Assembly: GCA_001717015.1 (NCBI GenBank)
Contig: MAGV01000048.1
Span: 2,525-15,860, forward strand
Length of the DNA: 13,336 bases
Direction of reading: 5' to 3'
Source of the DNA: Candidatus Methanosuratincola petrocarbonis (ex Vanwonterghem et al. 2016)
GTDB taxonomy: Archaea; Thermoproteota; Methanomethylicia; Methanomethylicales; Methanomethylicaceae
Numbering within the stretch: position 1 is the first letter of the stretch; every line of letters begins with the position of its first letter. The notes below the pieces were generated by a model. That model was given only the letters and a program-made list of their open reading frames with translations. It searched no databases and was not told the DNA's origin. This document shows, in pieces, positions 6,656 to 13,231 of the stretch. Made by a program: the position numbers and the translations under genes.

Positions 6656-7594
6656 CTATAAATAGATTTCAAGTGTGAGTTTGTCGATAAGCTCCTTGTA
6701 CCGGTTCCTGACCGTGACTTCGGTCACATTTGCGGCGCTTGCGATGTCCCTCTGCGTCCGCTTCACCTCGAGCAGCACGCTCGAGATATAAACTGCGGCA
6801 GCAGCCACCCCGGTCGGACCGCGCCCGGAGGTCAGCCCCTCGCTGCTCGCGAAACGGATTATCTCGACTGCCTTCTGCTGCACCCTCCCATCGAGGTTAA
6901 GCTTTGTCACCAGCCTAGGCACATAATTGACGGGATCGGTAGGAAGGACTTTGATCGTGAGTTCGTTCGAAACGAACCTGTAACTCCTTGCTATCTCTTT
7001 CTTGCTTGCCCTTGAGACAGAGGAGATCTCGTCGAGGGTAAGGGGAACGTTGTACTTCCTGCAGGATGCGTATAGTGCAGCACCCGTCATGCTCTCGATC
7101 GATCTCCCCCGGATGAGCTGGCTCTCCACAGCCCTCCTGTAAAGGAGGGCGGAGGCTTCCCTGATGTTCCTGGAAAGGCCAAGCTGCGAAGCCATCCGCT
7201 CCAGCTCGGAGAGGGCAAAAGCCAGATTCCTCTCGGACGCATCGGAGACCCTTATCCTCCTCTGCCATTTCCTAAGGCGGTAGATCTGCGCCCTCTTCTT
7301 AGAAGTGATGGATTTGCCGTAGCTGTCCTTGTCCCTCCAGTCAATCATTGTGGAGAGACCCTTGTCGTGTATCGTAAGCGTAATTGGCGCACCAGCGCGC
7401 GATCGCTTGTCCCTCTGGTCGCTGTCGAAAGCCCTCCATTCCGGACCGGGGTCGAGGAGCTTGTCGCCGAGAACCAGACCGCATGCCCTGCAGGTTACCT
7501 CAGCCCGCTCGTAATCCCTAACCAGCGTCTTTGCCCCACATTCCGGGCAAGTCATCTCGTCAATTTCTCGAATATCTGTCAGATTTCTTTCCAT
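6656..7594 (-). CDS. tfb: Transcription initiation factor B (TFB, TFIIB homologue)
   Basis: TFB bridges TBP on the TATA box and RNA polymerase. The 312-residue protein has all parts in order: a zinc ribbon with C16, C19, C35 and C38 (TCPECG and TCRACG), the B-reader/B-finger region ([21 protein letters not shown], then [17 protein letters not shown]), and two cyclin folds at about 110-205 and 210-305. The second has the DNA- and BRE-contacting helix-turn-helix [24 protein letters not shown] 7594 lies inside the end of gar1 (35-base overlap). The in-frame ATG 7555, 4 bases after the gar1 stop, is a possible shorter start that would remove 13 residues but keep the zinc ribbon. No separate TATA box is evident, so it is probably read from the gar1 or SRP19 promoter. 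Confidence 0.97.
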   Translation of the reverse strand: MERNLTDIREIDEMTCPECGAKTLVRDYERAEVTCRACGLVLGDKLLDPGPEWRAFDSDQRDKRSRAGAPITLTIHDKGLSTMIDWRDKDSYGKSITSKKRAQIYRLRKWQRRIRVSDASERNLAFALSELERMASQLGLSRNIREASALLYRRAVESQLIRGRSIESMTGAALYASCRKYNVPLTLDEISSVSRASKKEIARSYRFVSNELTIKVLPTDPVNYVPRLVTKLNLDGRVQQKAVEIIRFASSEGLTSGRGPTGVAAAAVYISSVLLEVKRTQRDIASAANVTEVTVRNRYKELIDKLTLEIYL

Positions 7595-7853
7595 AGCCCT
7601 TTGAGCGCCTCCTCAAATTTCTCCGACGAGGTTCCTCTGCAAAGAACTCAAGTCCAGCGACTTCGGCACCAGGCTTCTTTGCGAGTTTCACCGAGACGTA
7701 GGGGTTGCTTATGGGGCCAAAGACATCTATGACAGTCCCGACAACCCCAAATCCCTTGAGTATCACCGAAGAACCGATCCTTGGGGGAGTTTTCGCTTTT
7801 ATTGTCAGAAGACCGCTTTTGCCTATGTGGACGCCGACGCCCAAGTAGTTCAA
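7560..7853 (-). CDS. gar1: H/ACA RNP protein Gar1
   Basis: Gar1 is a core protein of the H/ACA RNP that makes guided pseudouridines; it contacts Cbf5 and aids substrate turnover. The core is a small beta barrel: [50 protein letters not shown], then a basic tail ([15 protein letters not shown]). The frame is open to ATG 7895, giving 111 residues, but that codon is only about 10 bases from the TATA box at 7901-7910, upstream of the expected start of transcription. TTG 7853 has GGAG 8 bases before it, and the resulting 97-residue protein matches the usual Gar1 length and N-terminus (a short run, then LG-X-V-X-H). ATG 7895 remains possible if a weaker upstream promoter is used. The end overlaps tfb by 35 bases. 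Confidence 0.9.
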   Translation of the reverse strand: MNYLGVGVHIGKSGLLTIKAKTPPRIGSSVILKGFGVVGTVIDVFGPISNPYVSVKLAKKPGAEVAGLEFFAEEPRRRNLRRRSKGYGKKSDRYSRN

Positions 7854-7900
7854 GACACCAACTCCGAGATAAAGATAATCATGAGCATATACCATTAGTG

Positions 7901-7910
7901 TTTTATATCC
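7901..7910 (-). promoter_or_regulatory. TATA box of gar1 (and probably tfb)
   Basis: Minus-strand GGATATAAAA is a good TATA box with purines upstream (GTAAAGG). It predicts a start site near 7878-7880, downstream of ATG 7895 and about 26 bases before TTG 7853. Confidence 0.65.
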
Positions 7911-7955
7911 TTTACTTTAATTATCACCTAGTTTTAAAATAACTTAAACAGTTCA

Positions 7956-8267
7956 TCACTTCTTTTTCAGAGATCTTCTTTTTGCTATAGAGGCGGATAT
8001 CCGGACCAACAGATCGACCTTTCTCTCGCCCCCCTTCTTGTTGATCAAGACCCTGCCCGAGCGCTCCCACCAAGAGGATGGGAACTTCTTCTCGCTCTCA
8101 AGCTGGGCAGCATAAGACAGGTCCCTGCACGCCTCGAGGATCTCCTCAGCGGTGGGAGATTCTACTGCTTTCTCTTTCGGGATCATCCTGCCCCTTGACC
8201 TTGTCTTAGAAGAGTCCAAGTATGCGGGCCAAACGATGAATTGCCCTTCTTTCTTAGCCAAGCCCAT
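7956..8267 (-). CDS. srp19: Signal recognition particle 19 kDa protein SRP19
   Basis: SRP19 binds the tips of helices 6 and 8 of 7S RNA and prepares the RNA for SRP54. The 103-residue basic protein has the family blocks FIVWPAYLDSSKTRSRGRMIPKEKAVESPTAEEI at about 10-43, FPSSWWERSGRVLI at 62-75 and a lysine-rich C-terminus (RRSLKKK). Length is normal for archaea. ATG 8267 is followed at once by the conserved region. It is divergent from hypA across about 50 bases and lies about 100 bases upstream of the gar1 start; it may head the transcript that runs through gar1, tfb, the TFE-beta-like gene and rlmE, although gar1 has its own TATA box. The 7S RNA gene itself is not in the window. Confidence 0.95.
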   Translation of the reverse strand: MGLAKKEGQFIVWPAYLDSSKTRSRGRMIPKEKAVESPTAEEILEACRDLSYAAQLESEKKFPSSWWERSGRVLINKKGGERKVDLLVRISASIAKRRSLKKK

Positions 8268-8281
8268 ACCACCAAGACAAC

Positions 8282-8310
8282 GATATTAGGATGGGGATTT
8301 TTAATAAGTG
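8282..8310. promoter_or_regulatory. Divergent SRP19 / hypA promoter region
   Basis: The 51-base gap holds two AT blocks. TTATTAAAAATC on the minus strand (about 8296-8307) is centred about 27 bases from a start site a few bases before the SRP19 ATG. GATATTAGG on the plus strand (8282-8290) is suitably placed for a short hypA leader. The two promoters therefore interleave, so both genes can hardly be served at the same instant. Confidence 0.5.
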
Positions 8311-8318
8311 TGATCCCC

Positions 8319-8696
8319 ATGCACGAGTTTTCATTGGCTGCTAGCCTGGTTCAATATGTCTCAGACGTTGCAAAGAAAAACGGGATAGCGGAGATCAAGG
8401 AGATGCACATTGAAGTCGGTGAGATGACACATATAGATCCCCGGCAGCTCAAGTTCTGCATCAGGATAGCAAGCCAGAACACGATAGCGGATGGGAGCCG
8501 CATCTACATCAGGAGAAGGATGCCGGTGCTGAGGTGCTTGAAATGCGGAATCTCGAGCGAGCTTAAGAGGGGGAAGAATCTCTCCGAGTACAGTATGGTT
8601 TGCCCGTCCTGTGGTAGTCAGGATGTTGAGCTAGAGAGAGGGAAGGAACTTGTTCTGAAGAGAATAAAAGGCATCAAGAAGGAAGCGCTGGGCTGA
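8319..8696 (+). CDS. hypA: [NiFe] hydrogenase nickel metallochaperone HypA
   Basis: HypA carries nickel to the large subunit of [NiFe] hydrogenase, working with HypB. The 125-residue protein begins MHE, the N-terminal motif whose histidine binds nickel, and has a zinc site formed by C73, C76 (RCLKCG) and C95, C98 (VCPSCGSQD). The frame is open further upstream to 8241, but the nickel site requires M1-H2 at the N-terminus, so ATG 8319 is the start. The insert between the cysteine pairs is of ordinary length. hypA faces rps8e tail to tail with 9 bases between stops, and hypE follows on the far side of rps8e. No hydrogenase subunit or hypB/C/D/F is seen here. Confidence 0.95.
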   Translation: MHEFSLAASLVQYVSDVAKKNGIAEIKEMHIEVGEMTHIDPRQLKFCIRIASQNTIADGSRIYIRRRMPVLRCLKCGISSELKRGKNLSEYSMVCPSCGSQDVELERGKELVLKRIKGIKKEALG

Positions 8697-8705
8697 AGAA
8701 GGCGG

Positions 8706-9092
8706 TCATTTCATGAGGATGGCGTTCAGCACGCCGTCCTGACCGGGCCTCGAGGATACCCTTGCTTCCCCCAGCTCGGTCTCGATGATGGCGCCCTTAG
8801 TGATTACGCCCCTTCGCGAATAATCGACATTCGAAGGGTTGGACTTCACCTTGGTTATCTTGACCTTCTTGGCGACCCTCGTTTTCGGATCTATCACATT
8901 TGCGTAAACTGCCTCGTCCAGCCTCAGTTTGGTGTTCCCGCCATAGCTCCTTAAGACGTTCTTTATGTCTTCGCCAGTACCGAGAGATGTCTCGGTTGGA
9001 GCGGAGCCAAGCTCAAATTTCCGCTTCTCCCTGAAGTGGTGAAGCGTGCCGCCCGTGGGCTTTCGCCTATCCCTGCCCTGATAGTAACTCAT
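8706..9092 (-). CDS. rps8e: 30S ribosomal protein S8e
   Basis: A small-subunit ribosomal protein found only in archaea and eukaryotes. The 128-residue sequence has the family N-terminus YQGRDRRKPTGGTLHHFREK (residues 4-23), rich in basic residues, then VRSYGGNTK-like sequence (LRSYGGNTKLRL), VIDPKTRVAKKVKITKV, NPSNVDYSRRGVITKGAIIE and the C-terminal SRPGQDGVLNAIL. Length is typical for archaea. ATG 9092 has GAGGGA 5-6 bases upstream and a TATA element at 9135-9145. It is flanked by two hydrogenase maturation genes on the opposite strand, convergent with hypA and divergent from hypE. Confidence 0.97.
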   Translation of the reverse strand: MSYYQGRDRRKPTGGTLHHFREKRKFELGSAPTETSLGTGEDIKNVLRSYGGNTKLRLDEAVYANVIDPKTRVAKKVKITKVKSNPSNVDYSRRGVITKGAIIETELGEARVSSRPGQDGVLNAILMK

Positions 9093-9134
9093 CGATATCC
9101 CTCATTCTTAAGACACCCATACCAGAAAGGCATA

Positions 9135-9145
9135 CAAATATAAGT
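9135..9145. promoter_or_regulatory. Shared TATA element between rps8e and hypE
   Basis: CAAATATAAGT reads as a TATA box on both strands. To the left it predicts a start near 9113 and a 20-base rps8e leader containing GAGGGA. To the right it predicts a start near 9165, which places hypE translation at TTG 9179 and not at 9149. Confidence 0.55.
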
Positions 9146-9178
9146 TTTTTGAAGTCTACCAAAGAGGGGCGAGCTTTT

Positions 9179-10198
9179 TTGAAGGACCGGATACAGCTGA
9201 GCCAGGGCGCCGGTGGGAAGCTCATGGACGAGCTCATAAAGAGCGTGATAGTAGGAAACATAAGCAGGAGAAAGGTAGGAGGGGGGATTGGGCTTGACGA
9301 GTTCGACGACGGCGCAACCATACCTTACGGCGGGATCCAGATCGCAGTCTCCTCTGACGGACACATCGTCGATCCCCCATTCTTCCCGGGCGGGGACATC
9401 GGGAAGCTCGCGGTATGTGGGGCGATAAACGACCTGGCAATGATCGGAGCCAGGCCGATCGCATTGACGGACACGCTGATTGTCGAGGAGGGCTACCCAG
9501 TCGAGGACCTTTCAAAAATAGTCAGGTCGATGAACGAGACTGCAGAACGGACAGGGACTGCAATTGTGCACGGGGACTTCAAGGTCATGCCCAAGGGGAA
9601 GCTGGACAGGATTGTGATCTCGACGACTGGGATCGGGGTGGTCGAGGGCGAGCCGGTACTTGACTCAGGGCTCAACGAGGGCGATGCCATCATCGTCACC
9701 GGTCCGATAGGGGATCATGGGATCGCAATAGCCTCGCTCAGGAGCGGGCTCAGCTTCAGCACATCAGTAATTTCGGATGTCGCCCCGCTTTGGGAGGTCA
9801 TGTGGGCGGCCATGTCGAAAGGGAGGGTAACCGCTGCCAAGGATCCGACAAGGGGAGGTGTGGCAATGGCCCTCAACGAAATGGCAGAGAGATCAGGGGT
9901 TAGCATATGGATCAAGGAGGAGGACATACCAATAAGGCAGGAAGTCATCGGAGCCTGCGAGATGCTCGGTCTCGATCCATTGGAGCTAACCTGCGAGGGG
10001 AGGGCCATAATAGGCGTCAGCAGTGAAAGCGCGGAGGATGTGCTCCAGGCCATAAGGAGGGTGCCTGAGGGCAAGGATGCGGCGATAATCGGAACTGTGC
10101 GTAGCGAGAGGCCAGGCTATGTGATAATGGAGACCTCGGCGGGAGGAAAGAGGATAATAAACCCCCCTCTGGGAGAGCCGACCCCTAGGATCTGCTGA
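9179..10198 (+). CDS. hypE: Hydrogenase maturation protein HypE (carbamoyl dehydratase)
   Basis: HypE accepts a carbamoyl group from HypF on its C-terminal cysteine and dehydrates it with ATP to a thiocyanate, the source of the cyanide ligands of the [NiFe] site. The 339-residue protein has the PurM/AIR-synthase fold: LSQGAGGKLMDELI near the start, DDGATIP and SSDGHIVDPPFFPGGDIGKLAV, CGAINDLAMIGARP, DPTRGGVAMALNEMAERSG, and the essential C-terminus PRIC, whose last residue is the acceptor cysteine. The frame is open to TTG 9149, but that codon lies against the TATA box. TTG 9179 has GAGGGG 9 bases upstream and is preferred. The gene ends 19 bases from the convergent NTP phosphatase. Confidence 0.96.
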   Translation: MKDRIQLSQGAGGKLMDELIKSVIVGNISRRKVGGGIGLDEFDDGATIPYGGIQIAVSSDGHIVDPPFFPGGDIGKLAVCGAINDLAMIGARPIALTDTLIVEEGYPVEDLSKIVRSMNETAERTGTAIVHGDFKVMPKGKLDRIVISTTGIGVVEGEPVLDSGLNEGDAIIVTGPIGDHGIAIASLRSGLSFSTSVISDVAPLWEVMWAAMSKGRVTAAKDPTRGGVAMALNEMAERSGVSIWIKEEDIPIRQEVIGACEMLGLDPLELTCEGRAIIGVSSESAEDVLQAIRRVPEGKDAAIIGTVRSERPGYVIMETSAGGKRIINPPLGEPTPRIC

Positions 10199-10217
10199 TC
10201 GAGGTCTTGATTCGGAA

Positions 10218-10793
10218 TCAGCCCAAAGTCCTTTTTTGTTTTGTTTCCATGAAATACATCTCTTCGTTCAGTCTCGGGATCATAGCCATCAGTACGGCAA
10301 TTTCTGAAAGCTTGAGGCGATCAAAGGCGCCTTTCGAAAAGTACCCTATCGCACCCTGCCTCCTCCCGAGACCCCCGATCCCTGTGAGCGCTTCCATAAC
10401 TTTCCCTACCTCCGAGCTGGCAGAGAGGACTTGCTTTACCACTTCTGCGGGGTATTCGAATGACGGGCCCCCGCCGATCGTGACCCGGCCGCGCCTGTCG
10501 ACTATGGCAGCATACTGCTGGTCCATCCAGCCAGATATCGAATATGGCACAGGGAGGAGCCCTGCCTCTATGCCTACCCCCATTTCTGCAGATCCCTCCA
10601 GCTCCAGCGCTCTCATGGCCCTCCCTATTGCGCCCCGGATTGTCTCTTCGATTCCAATAGGCTGGGGCGGGACGACTGATGAGACCGACTTCATGATCAC
10701 CTCCACCTGAGGCAAGAATCGGGAGAAGACGTTCTTCACAGCCTGTACCTTGACCGGGTTCGAGGACCCAACCGCTACGATCAACTGCACCAC
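10218..10793 (-). CDS. DUF84/YjjX-type inosine/xanthosine triphosphatase
   Basis: This family hydrolyses non-canonical purine nucleoside triphosphates (ITP, XTP) and so keeps them out of nucleic acids. The 191-residue protein has the nucleotide-binding N-terminus IVAVGSSNPVKVQAVKNVF, then PPQPIGIEETIRGAIGRA, EMGVGIEAGLLPVP and GGPSFEYPAEVV, followed by GRRQGAIGYFSKGAFDR and a short C-terminal helix, in the order expected. Length is typical. The first codon is a GTG at 10793 followed by a second GTG at 10790. Both are close to the AT element at 10799-10810, so the true start may be slightly downstream (TTG 10784); the conserved core begins just after. It is divergent from the peptidase gene and convergent with hypE. 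Confidence 0.9.
   Translation of the reverse strand: MVQLIVAVGSSNPVKVQAVKNVFSRFLPQVEVIMKSVSSVVPPQPIGIEETIRGAIGRAMRALELEGSAEMGVGIEAGLLPVPYSISGWMDQQYAAIVDRRGRVTIGGGPSFEYPAEVVKQVLSASSEVGKVMEALTGIGGLGRRQGAIGYFSKGAFDRLKLSEIAVLMAMIPRLNEEMYFMETKQKRTLG
10232..10246 (+). terminator. T-tract terminator for hypE
   Basis: TTTTTTGTTTTGTTT on the plus strand, 34 bases after the hypE stop, is the type of T-run at which archaeal RNA polymerase stops without a hairpin. It lies within the antisense of the NTP phosphatase 3' end, where it encodes the KQKR stretch. Confidence 0.5.
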
Positions 10794-10798
10794 TGGAG

Positions 10799-10812
10799 AT
10801 AATCATAAAAGG
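10799..10812. promoter_or_regulatory. AT element between the NTP phosphatase and peptidase genes
   Basis: ATAATCATAAAAGG is the only AT-rich block in the 53-base gap. On the plus strand it predicts a start near 10832 and a leader of about 15 bases for the peptidase GTG at 10847. On the minus strand TTTTATGATTAT could serve the phosphatase, but the predicted start falls slightly inside the annotated gene. Confidence 0.4.
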
Positions 10813-10846
10813 GGAACAGATAAGAATGCTTCGCAGGTGCTGACAG

Positions 10847-11926
10847 GTGGACCATAGGCGCAGAATCAACGAACTTGTTTCAGGCATCGAGGGGATGGGG
10901 CTTGATGGAGCAATAATATTCAGCCCCGAGAACATCCACTATTTGACGGGGGCGCCGTTTGTGAGAGGGAGCTATGGCAAGATCCTGTTTGTCGGCAAGG
11001 TCGGGGAGGCGTCACTGATCGTGACCGATCTGGATTACCAGGAGGTCTGCGACACGGTCGATTCATCCGAGATAGTCAAGACCGACTTCATGGAGAAGCC
11101 CCTCGAAAGGCTCAGAAAGATTGTGAAGGATTCATCAAGGCTGGGCTTCGAGGAAGGGGTAATCAGCGCCGCGTTGAAGGAAAAGATCTCCGGGGAGTTC
11201 AAGCTGGAGCCGCTCCGCGGGCTCATCGAAAAAATGAGGGAAAGGAAAGACGCTGACGAGATCGCGCTCATAGAGAGGGCGCAGTCAATAAACGACAGGG
11301 CGCTCGAAAAGGCGATAGAGAATATGAAAGAAGGGATGAGCGAACTTGAGATAGCCGCGGAGCTCGAATACTACCTGAGGAAAGAGGGGGAGGAATCGTT
11401 CGCCTTCGAGACGATAGTCGCATCAGGGCCCAGAGGGGTTTACCCGCATGGGATGCCCAGCACGAGGAGACCCTCGAGGGGAGACGCGGTCGTGATAGAC
11501 TTTGGGGCGAAGTACGGCGGCTACTGCTCGGACATGACGAGGACGCTCTTCTTTGGCGAACCCGTTGGGGAGGTCAGAAGGGCGTATGAAGCAGTCAGGG
11601 AGGCACAGGAGAGGGCGATCGATATCGTCAGGGACGGGGTCTCGGGCAGGGAGGTCGATGCAGTGGCCCGGGGGGTGCTAGATCGCCTAGGGCTCGGTAA
11701 CTATTTTGTCCACGGGCTCGGGCACGGGGTGGGCATCGAGATCCATGAGGCGCCTGTCATCGGGCCTTCGAACGGGAGCCCCCTGGCGCCAGGCAATGTG
11801 ATTACAATAGAACCTGGAGCCTACCTCCCCGGGAAGTTCGGAATAAGGATAGAGGACCTTTTGGTCGTAGAGAAGGGCGGGAAGAGGGATCTGACCAAGT
11901 TCCCAAGGGAGCTCATCGTGATTTGA
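10847..11926 (+). CDS. pepQ: M24 family metallopeptidase, Xaa-Pro dipeptidase/aminopeptidase type
   Basis: A cytosolic di-metal peptidase that cleaves before proline in short peptides. The 359-residue protein has a creatinase-like N-terminal domain (about 1-125; IFSPENIHYLTGAPFVRG) and a pita-bread catalytic domain from about 130 (EKMRERKDADEIALIERA). All five metal ligands are visible: D218 (VVIDFGAKYGGY), D229 (CSDMTRT), H293 (GLGHGVG), E322 (TIEPGAY) and E336 (IRIEDLL). The catalytic histidines H201 (YPHGMPS) and H300 (EIHEAP) are also present. Length and layout match archaeal prolidase-type enzymes; dipeptidase and aminopeptidase cannot be separated by eye. The start is GTG 10847, a short distance after the AT element at 10799-10812. 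uppS follows on the same strand after 97 bases. Confidence 0.93.
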   Translation: MDHRRRINELVSGIEGMGLDGAIIFSPENIHYLTGAPFVRGSYGKILFVGKVGEASLIVTDLDYQEVCDTVDSSEIVKTDFMEKPLERLRKIVKDSSRLGFEEGVISAALKEKISGEFKLEPLRGLIEKMRERKDADEIALIERAQSINDRALEKAIENMKEGMSELEIAAELEYYLRKEGEESFAFETIVASGPRGVYPHGMPSTRRPSRGDAVVIDFGAKYGGYCSDMTRTLFFGEPVGEVRRAYEAVREAQERAIDIVRDGVSGREVDAVARGVLDRLGLGNYFVHGLGHGVGIEIHEAPVIGPSNGSPLAPGNVITIEPGAYLPGKFGIRIEDLLVVEKGGKRDLTKFPRELIVI

Positions 11927-12023
11927 AATCACAACATATGGTAAGTGATCCAAACCAAAACAAAATAAACAGAACGTAACAACACATTCCTAGTGCTGAT
12001 CAAATGAAGGGGTTTCCCGAGAT

Positions 12024-12821
12024 ATGAGAGCGCCTTGTGCATTCCATGCAATAAGGGGATGGGTCATCGGCTGGGTCTACAGGTACTATGAGAAGAAGCT
12101 TTCTAACAGCGTAAAGAGCGGTCAGATCCCGAGGCATGTGGGCCTCATCCTGGACGGGAACCGGCGCTGGGCAAAGGAACTGGGACTCGATCCCAATCTA
12201 GGGCACCAGTACGGGTTCGAGAAGCTTAAGGAGGTCCTTCGATGGTGCTGGGAAATTGGCATAAAAACAGTGACCGTTTATGCGCTCTCGACCGAGAATC
12301 TCAACAGGCCCAAGGAGGAAGTCGATGCCCTGATCGGCTTGGCAGAGAAGGCATTCAACGACGTGATCGAGAGCAAGGAGATCCACGAGAGGAAAGTCAG
12401 GATCAGAGCCCTCGGCAGACTCCACTTACTCAAGGAGTCGTTGAGGGAGGCCATCCGCAGGGCGGAAGAGAGCACTAGGGGCTACAGCGACCGAAGGCTG
12501 AATGTCGCAATAGCATATGGTGGCAGGGCTGAAATACTCGACGCTGCAAGGAAGATAATCGCGGAGGTCATAAACGGAGACCTCGGGGTTGGCGAGATAA
12601 ACGAAGAGACCTTTGCGAAATACCTCTACACAGCAGAGGATCCGGATCCGGACCTCATAATAAGAACCTCGGGTGAAGAGAGATTGAGCGGTTTCCTACT
12701 GTGGCAGAGCGCGTATTCTGAGTTCTATTTCATGGATGTTTACTGGCCCGAATTGAGGAAGATAGATCTCCTTAGGGCTATAAGGACCTACCAGAGAAGG
12801 CAAAGGAGATTCGGTACCTGA
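12024..12821 (+). CDS. uppS: Long-chain cis-prenyltransferase (polyprenyl diphosphate synthase, UppS family)
   Basis: It condenses isopentenyl diphosphate in cis onto an allylic diphosphate to make the long polyprenol carrier used in archaeal N-glycosylation. The 265-residue protein has an amphipathic N-terminal helix (residues 8-26), the signature RHVGLILDGNRRWAK with catalytic D44 and G45-N46-R47-R48, TVYALSTENLNRP, LNVAIAYGGRAEI, and the C-terminal substrate-binding block IRTSGEERLSGFLLWQSAYSEFYF. It keeps the arginines and the serine that bind diphosphate. Length is a little above bacterial UppS, as is common in archaea because of the N-terminal helix. ATG 12024 is the first in-frame start; the codon has only weak upstream pairing (GAAGGGG, 13 bases away). 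The product's chain length cannot be told. Confidence 0.94.
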   Translation: MRAPCAFHAIRGWVIGWVYRYYEKKLSNSVKSGQIPRHVGLILDGNRRWAKELGLDPNLGHQYGFEKLKEVLRWCWEIGIKTVTVYALSTENLNRPKEEVDALIGLAEKAFNDVIESKEIHERKVRIRALGRLHLLKESLREAIRRAEESTRGYSDRRLNVAIAYGGRAEILDAARKIIAEVINGDLGVGEINEETFAKYLYTAEDPDPDLIIRTSGEERLSGFLLWQSAYSEFYFMDVYWPELRKIDLLRAIRTYQRRQRRFGT

Positions 12822-12970
12822 AGCCAAAAGATCTTTGCATTTCATCCACAGTTTTTGTGTTCGGATCTGCCATCATCTCTAGAAGTGTGACCCGCCAGTG
12901 CTACAACACTGCAAAAAATATTTCAAGTCCAGAATATCGAACGGTCACTTGATTTACTAGATCATTGTCC

Positions 12971-13030
12971 TTGAACGGAGTGATTTCAAAAACCTTCTCT
13001 TTGAAGGGGGCAATACCAAAAACTTCCCGA
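12971..13030 (+). repeat. Degenerate 30-base tandem repeat, two units
   Basis: Units 12971-13000 and 13001-13030 share TTGAA, GG, G, AT and CAAAAAC in register: 19 of 30 positions match by direct comparison. A GAACGG...TGATTT string at 12939-12956 may be a third, worse copy. Copy number and identity are too low to be sure it is more than chance in AT-rich DNA. Confidence 0.3.
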
Positions 13031-13113
13031 TCAACTCTGGGATCCCACGCTCTGTGTACCGTATCATCAAATCTGAAAAACGTTCAGGAAAACGTTCTTT
13101 TGGTGAAGCTTTT

Positions 13114-13127
13114 CTTAAAAGTAAAGG
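13114..13127 (-). terminator. T-rich terminator of tRNA-Phe
   Basis: On the minus strand the tRNA 3' end is followed within about 10 bases by CCTTTACTTTTAAG, a T-rich stretch of the sort used for archaeal termination. Confidence 0.4.
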
Positions 13128-13132
13128 TTCGG

Positions 13133-13209
13133 TGGTGCCCGAGGCCGGATTTGAACCAGCGACACTCCGGTCTTCAGCCGGATGCTCTCCCAGGCTGAGC
13201 TACTCGGGC
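13133..13209 (-). tRNA. tRNA-Phe (anticodon GAA), CCA encoded
   Basis: The minus strand folds into a full cloverleaf: 7-bp acceptor stem GCCCGAG/CTCGGGC, T8-A9, 4-bp D stem GCTC/GAGC with loop AGCCTGGGA, 5-bp anticodon stem TCCGG/CCGGA with loop CTGAAGA (anticodon GAA at 13173-13175), 5-base variable loop GTGTC, and T arm GCTGG-TTCAAAT-CCGGC with one G-T pair. The discriminator is A and the CCA end is encoded (13133-13135). There is no intron. Position 37 is G, as needed for wyosine-type modification of archaeal tRNA-Phe. Position 26 is A, so this tRNA is not a G26 substrate for the Trm1 encoded at the other end of the window. Confidence 0.97.
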
Positions 13210-13231
13210 AACGCTCGTCTATTGAACCCTG

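Larger units (their letters stand above)
12822..13132. other. 311-base region with no supported gene
   Basis: AT-richer than its surroundings. It holds a T-run (12852-12856) that may end uppS transcripts, a short hairpin CAGTG-N6-CACTG at about 12898-12913, a degenerate 30-base tandem repeat at 12971-13030, and two copies of AAAACGTTC 12 bases apart (13077-13085 and 13089-13097). Frames crossing it on the plus strand run into the tRNA gene and are not credible. No tRNA, C/D or H/ACA guide RNA could be recognised. Confidence 0.5.

Noticed and set aside
12898..12913. Hairpin CAGTG-CTACAA-CACTG as an intrinsic terminator of uppS
   Set aside because: The stem is only 5 bp and is followed by A and not T on the plus strand; archaea do not depend on such hairpins.
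13060..13080. Minus-strand TTGATGAT, resembling a C box of a C/D guide RNA
   Set aside because: No terminal stem and no convincingly spaced D', C' and D boxes could be found around it.
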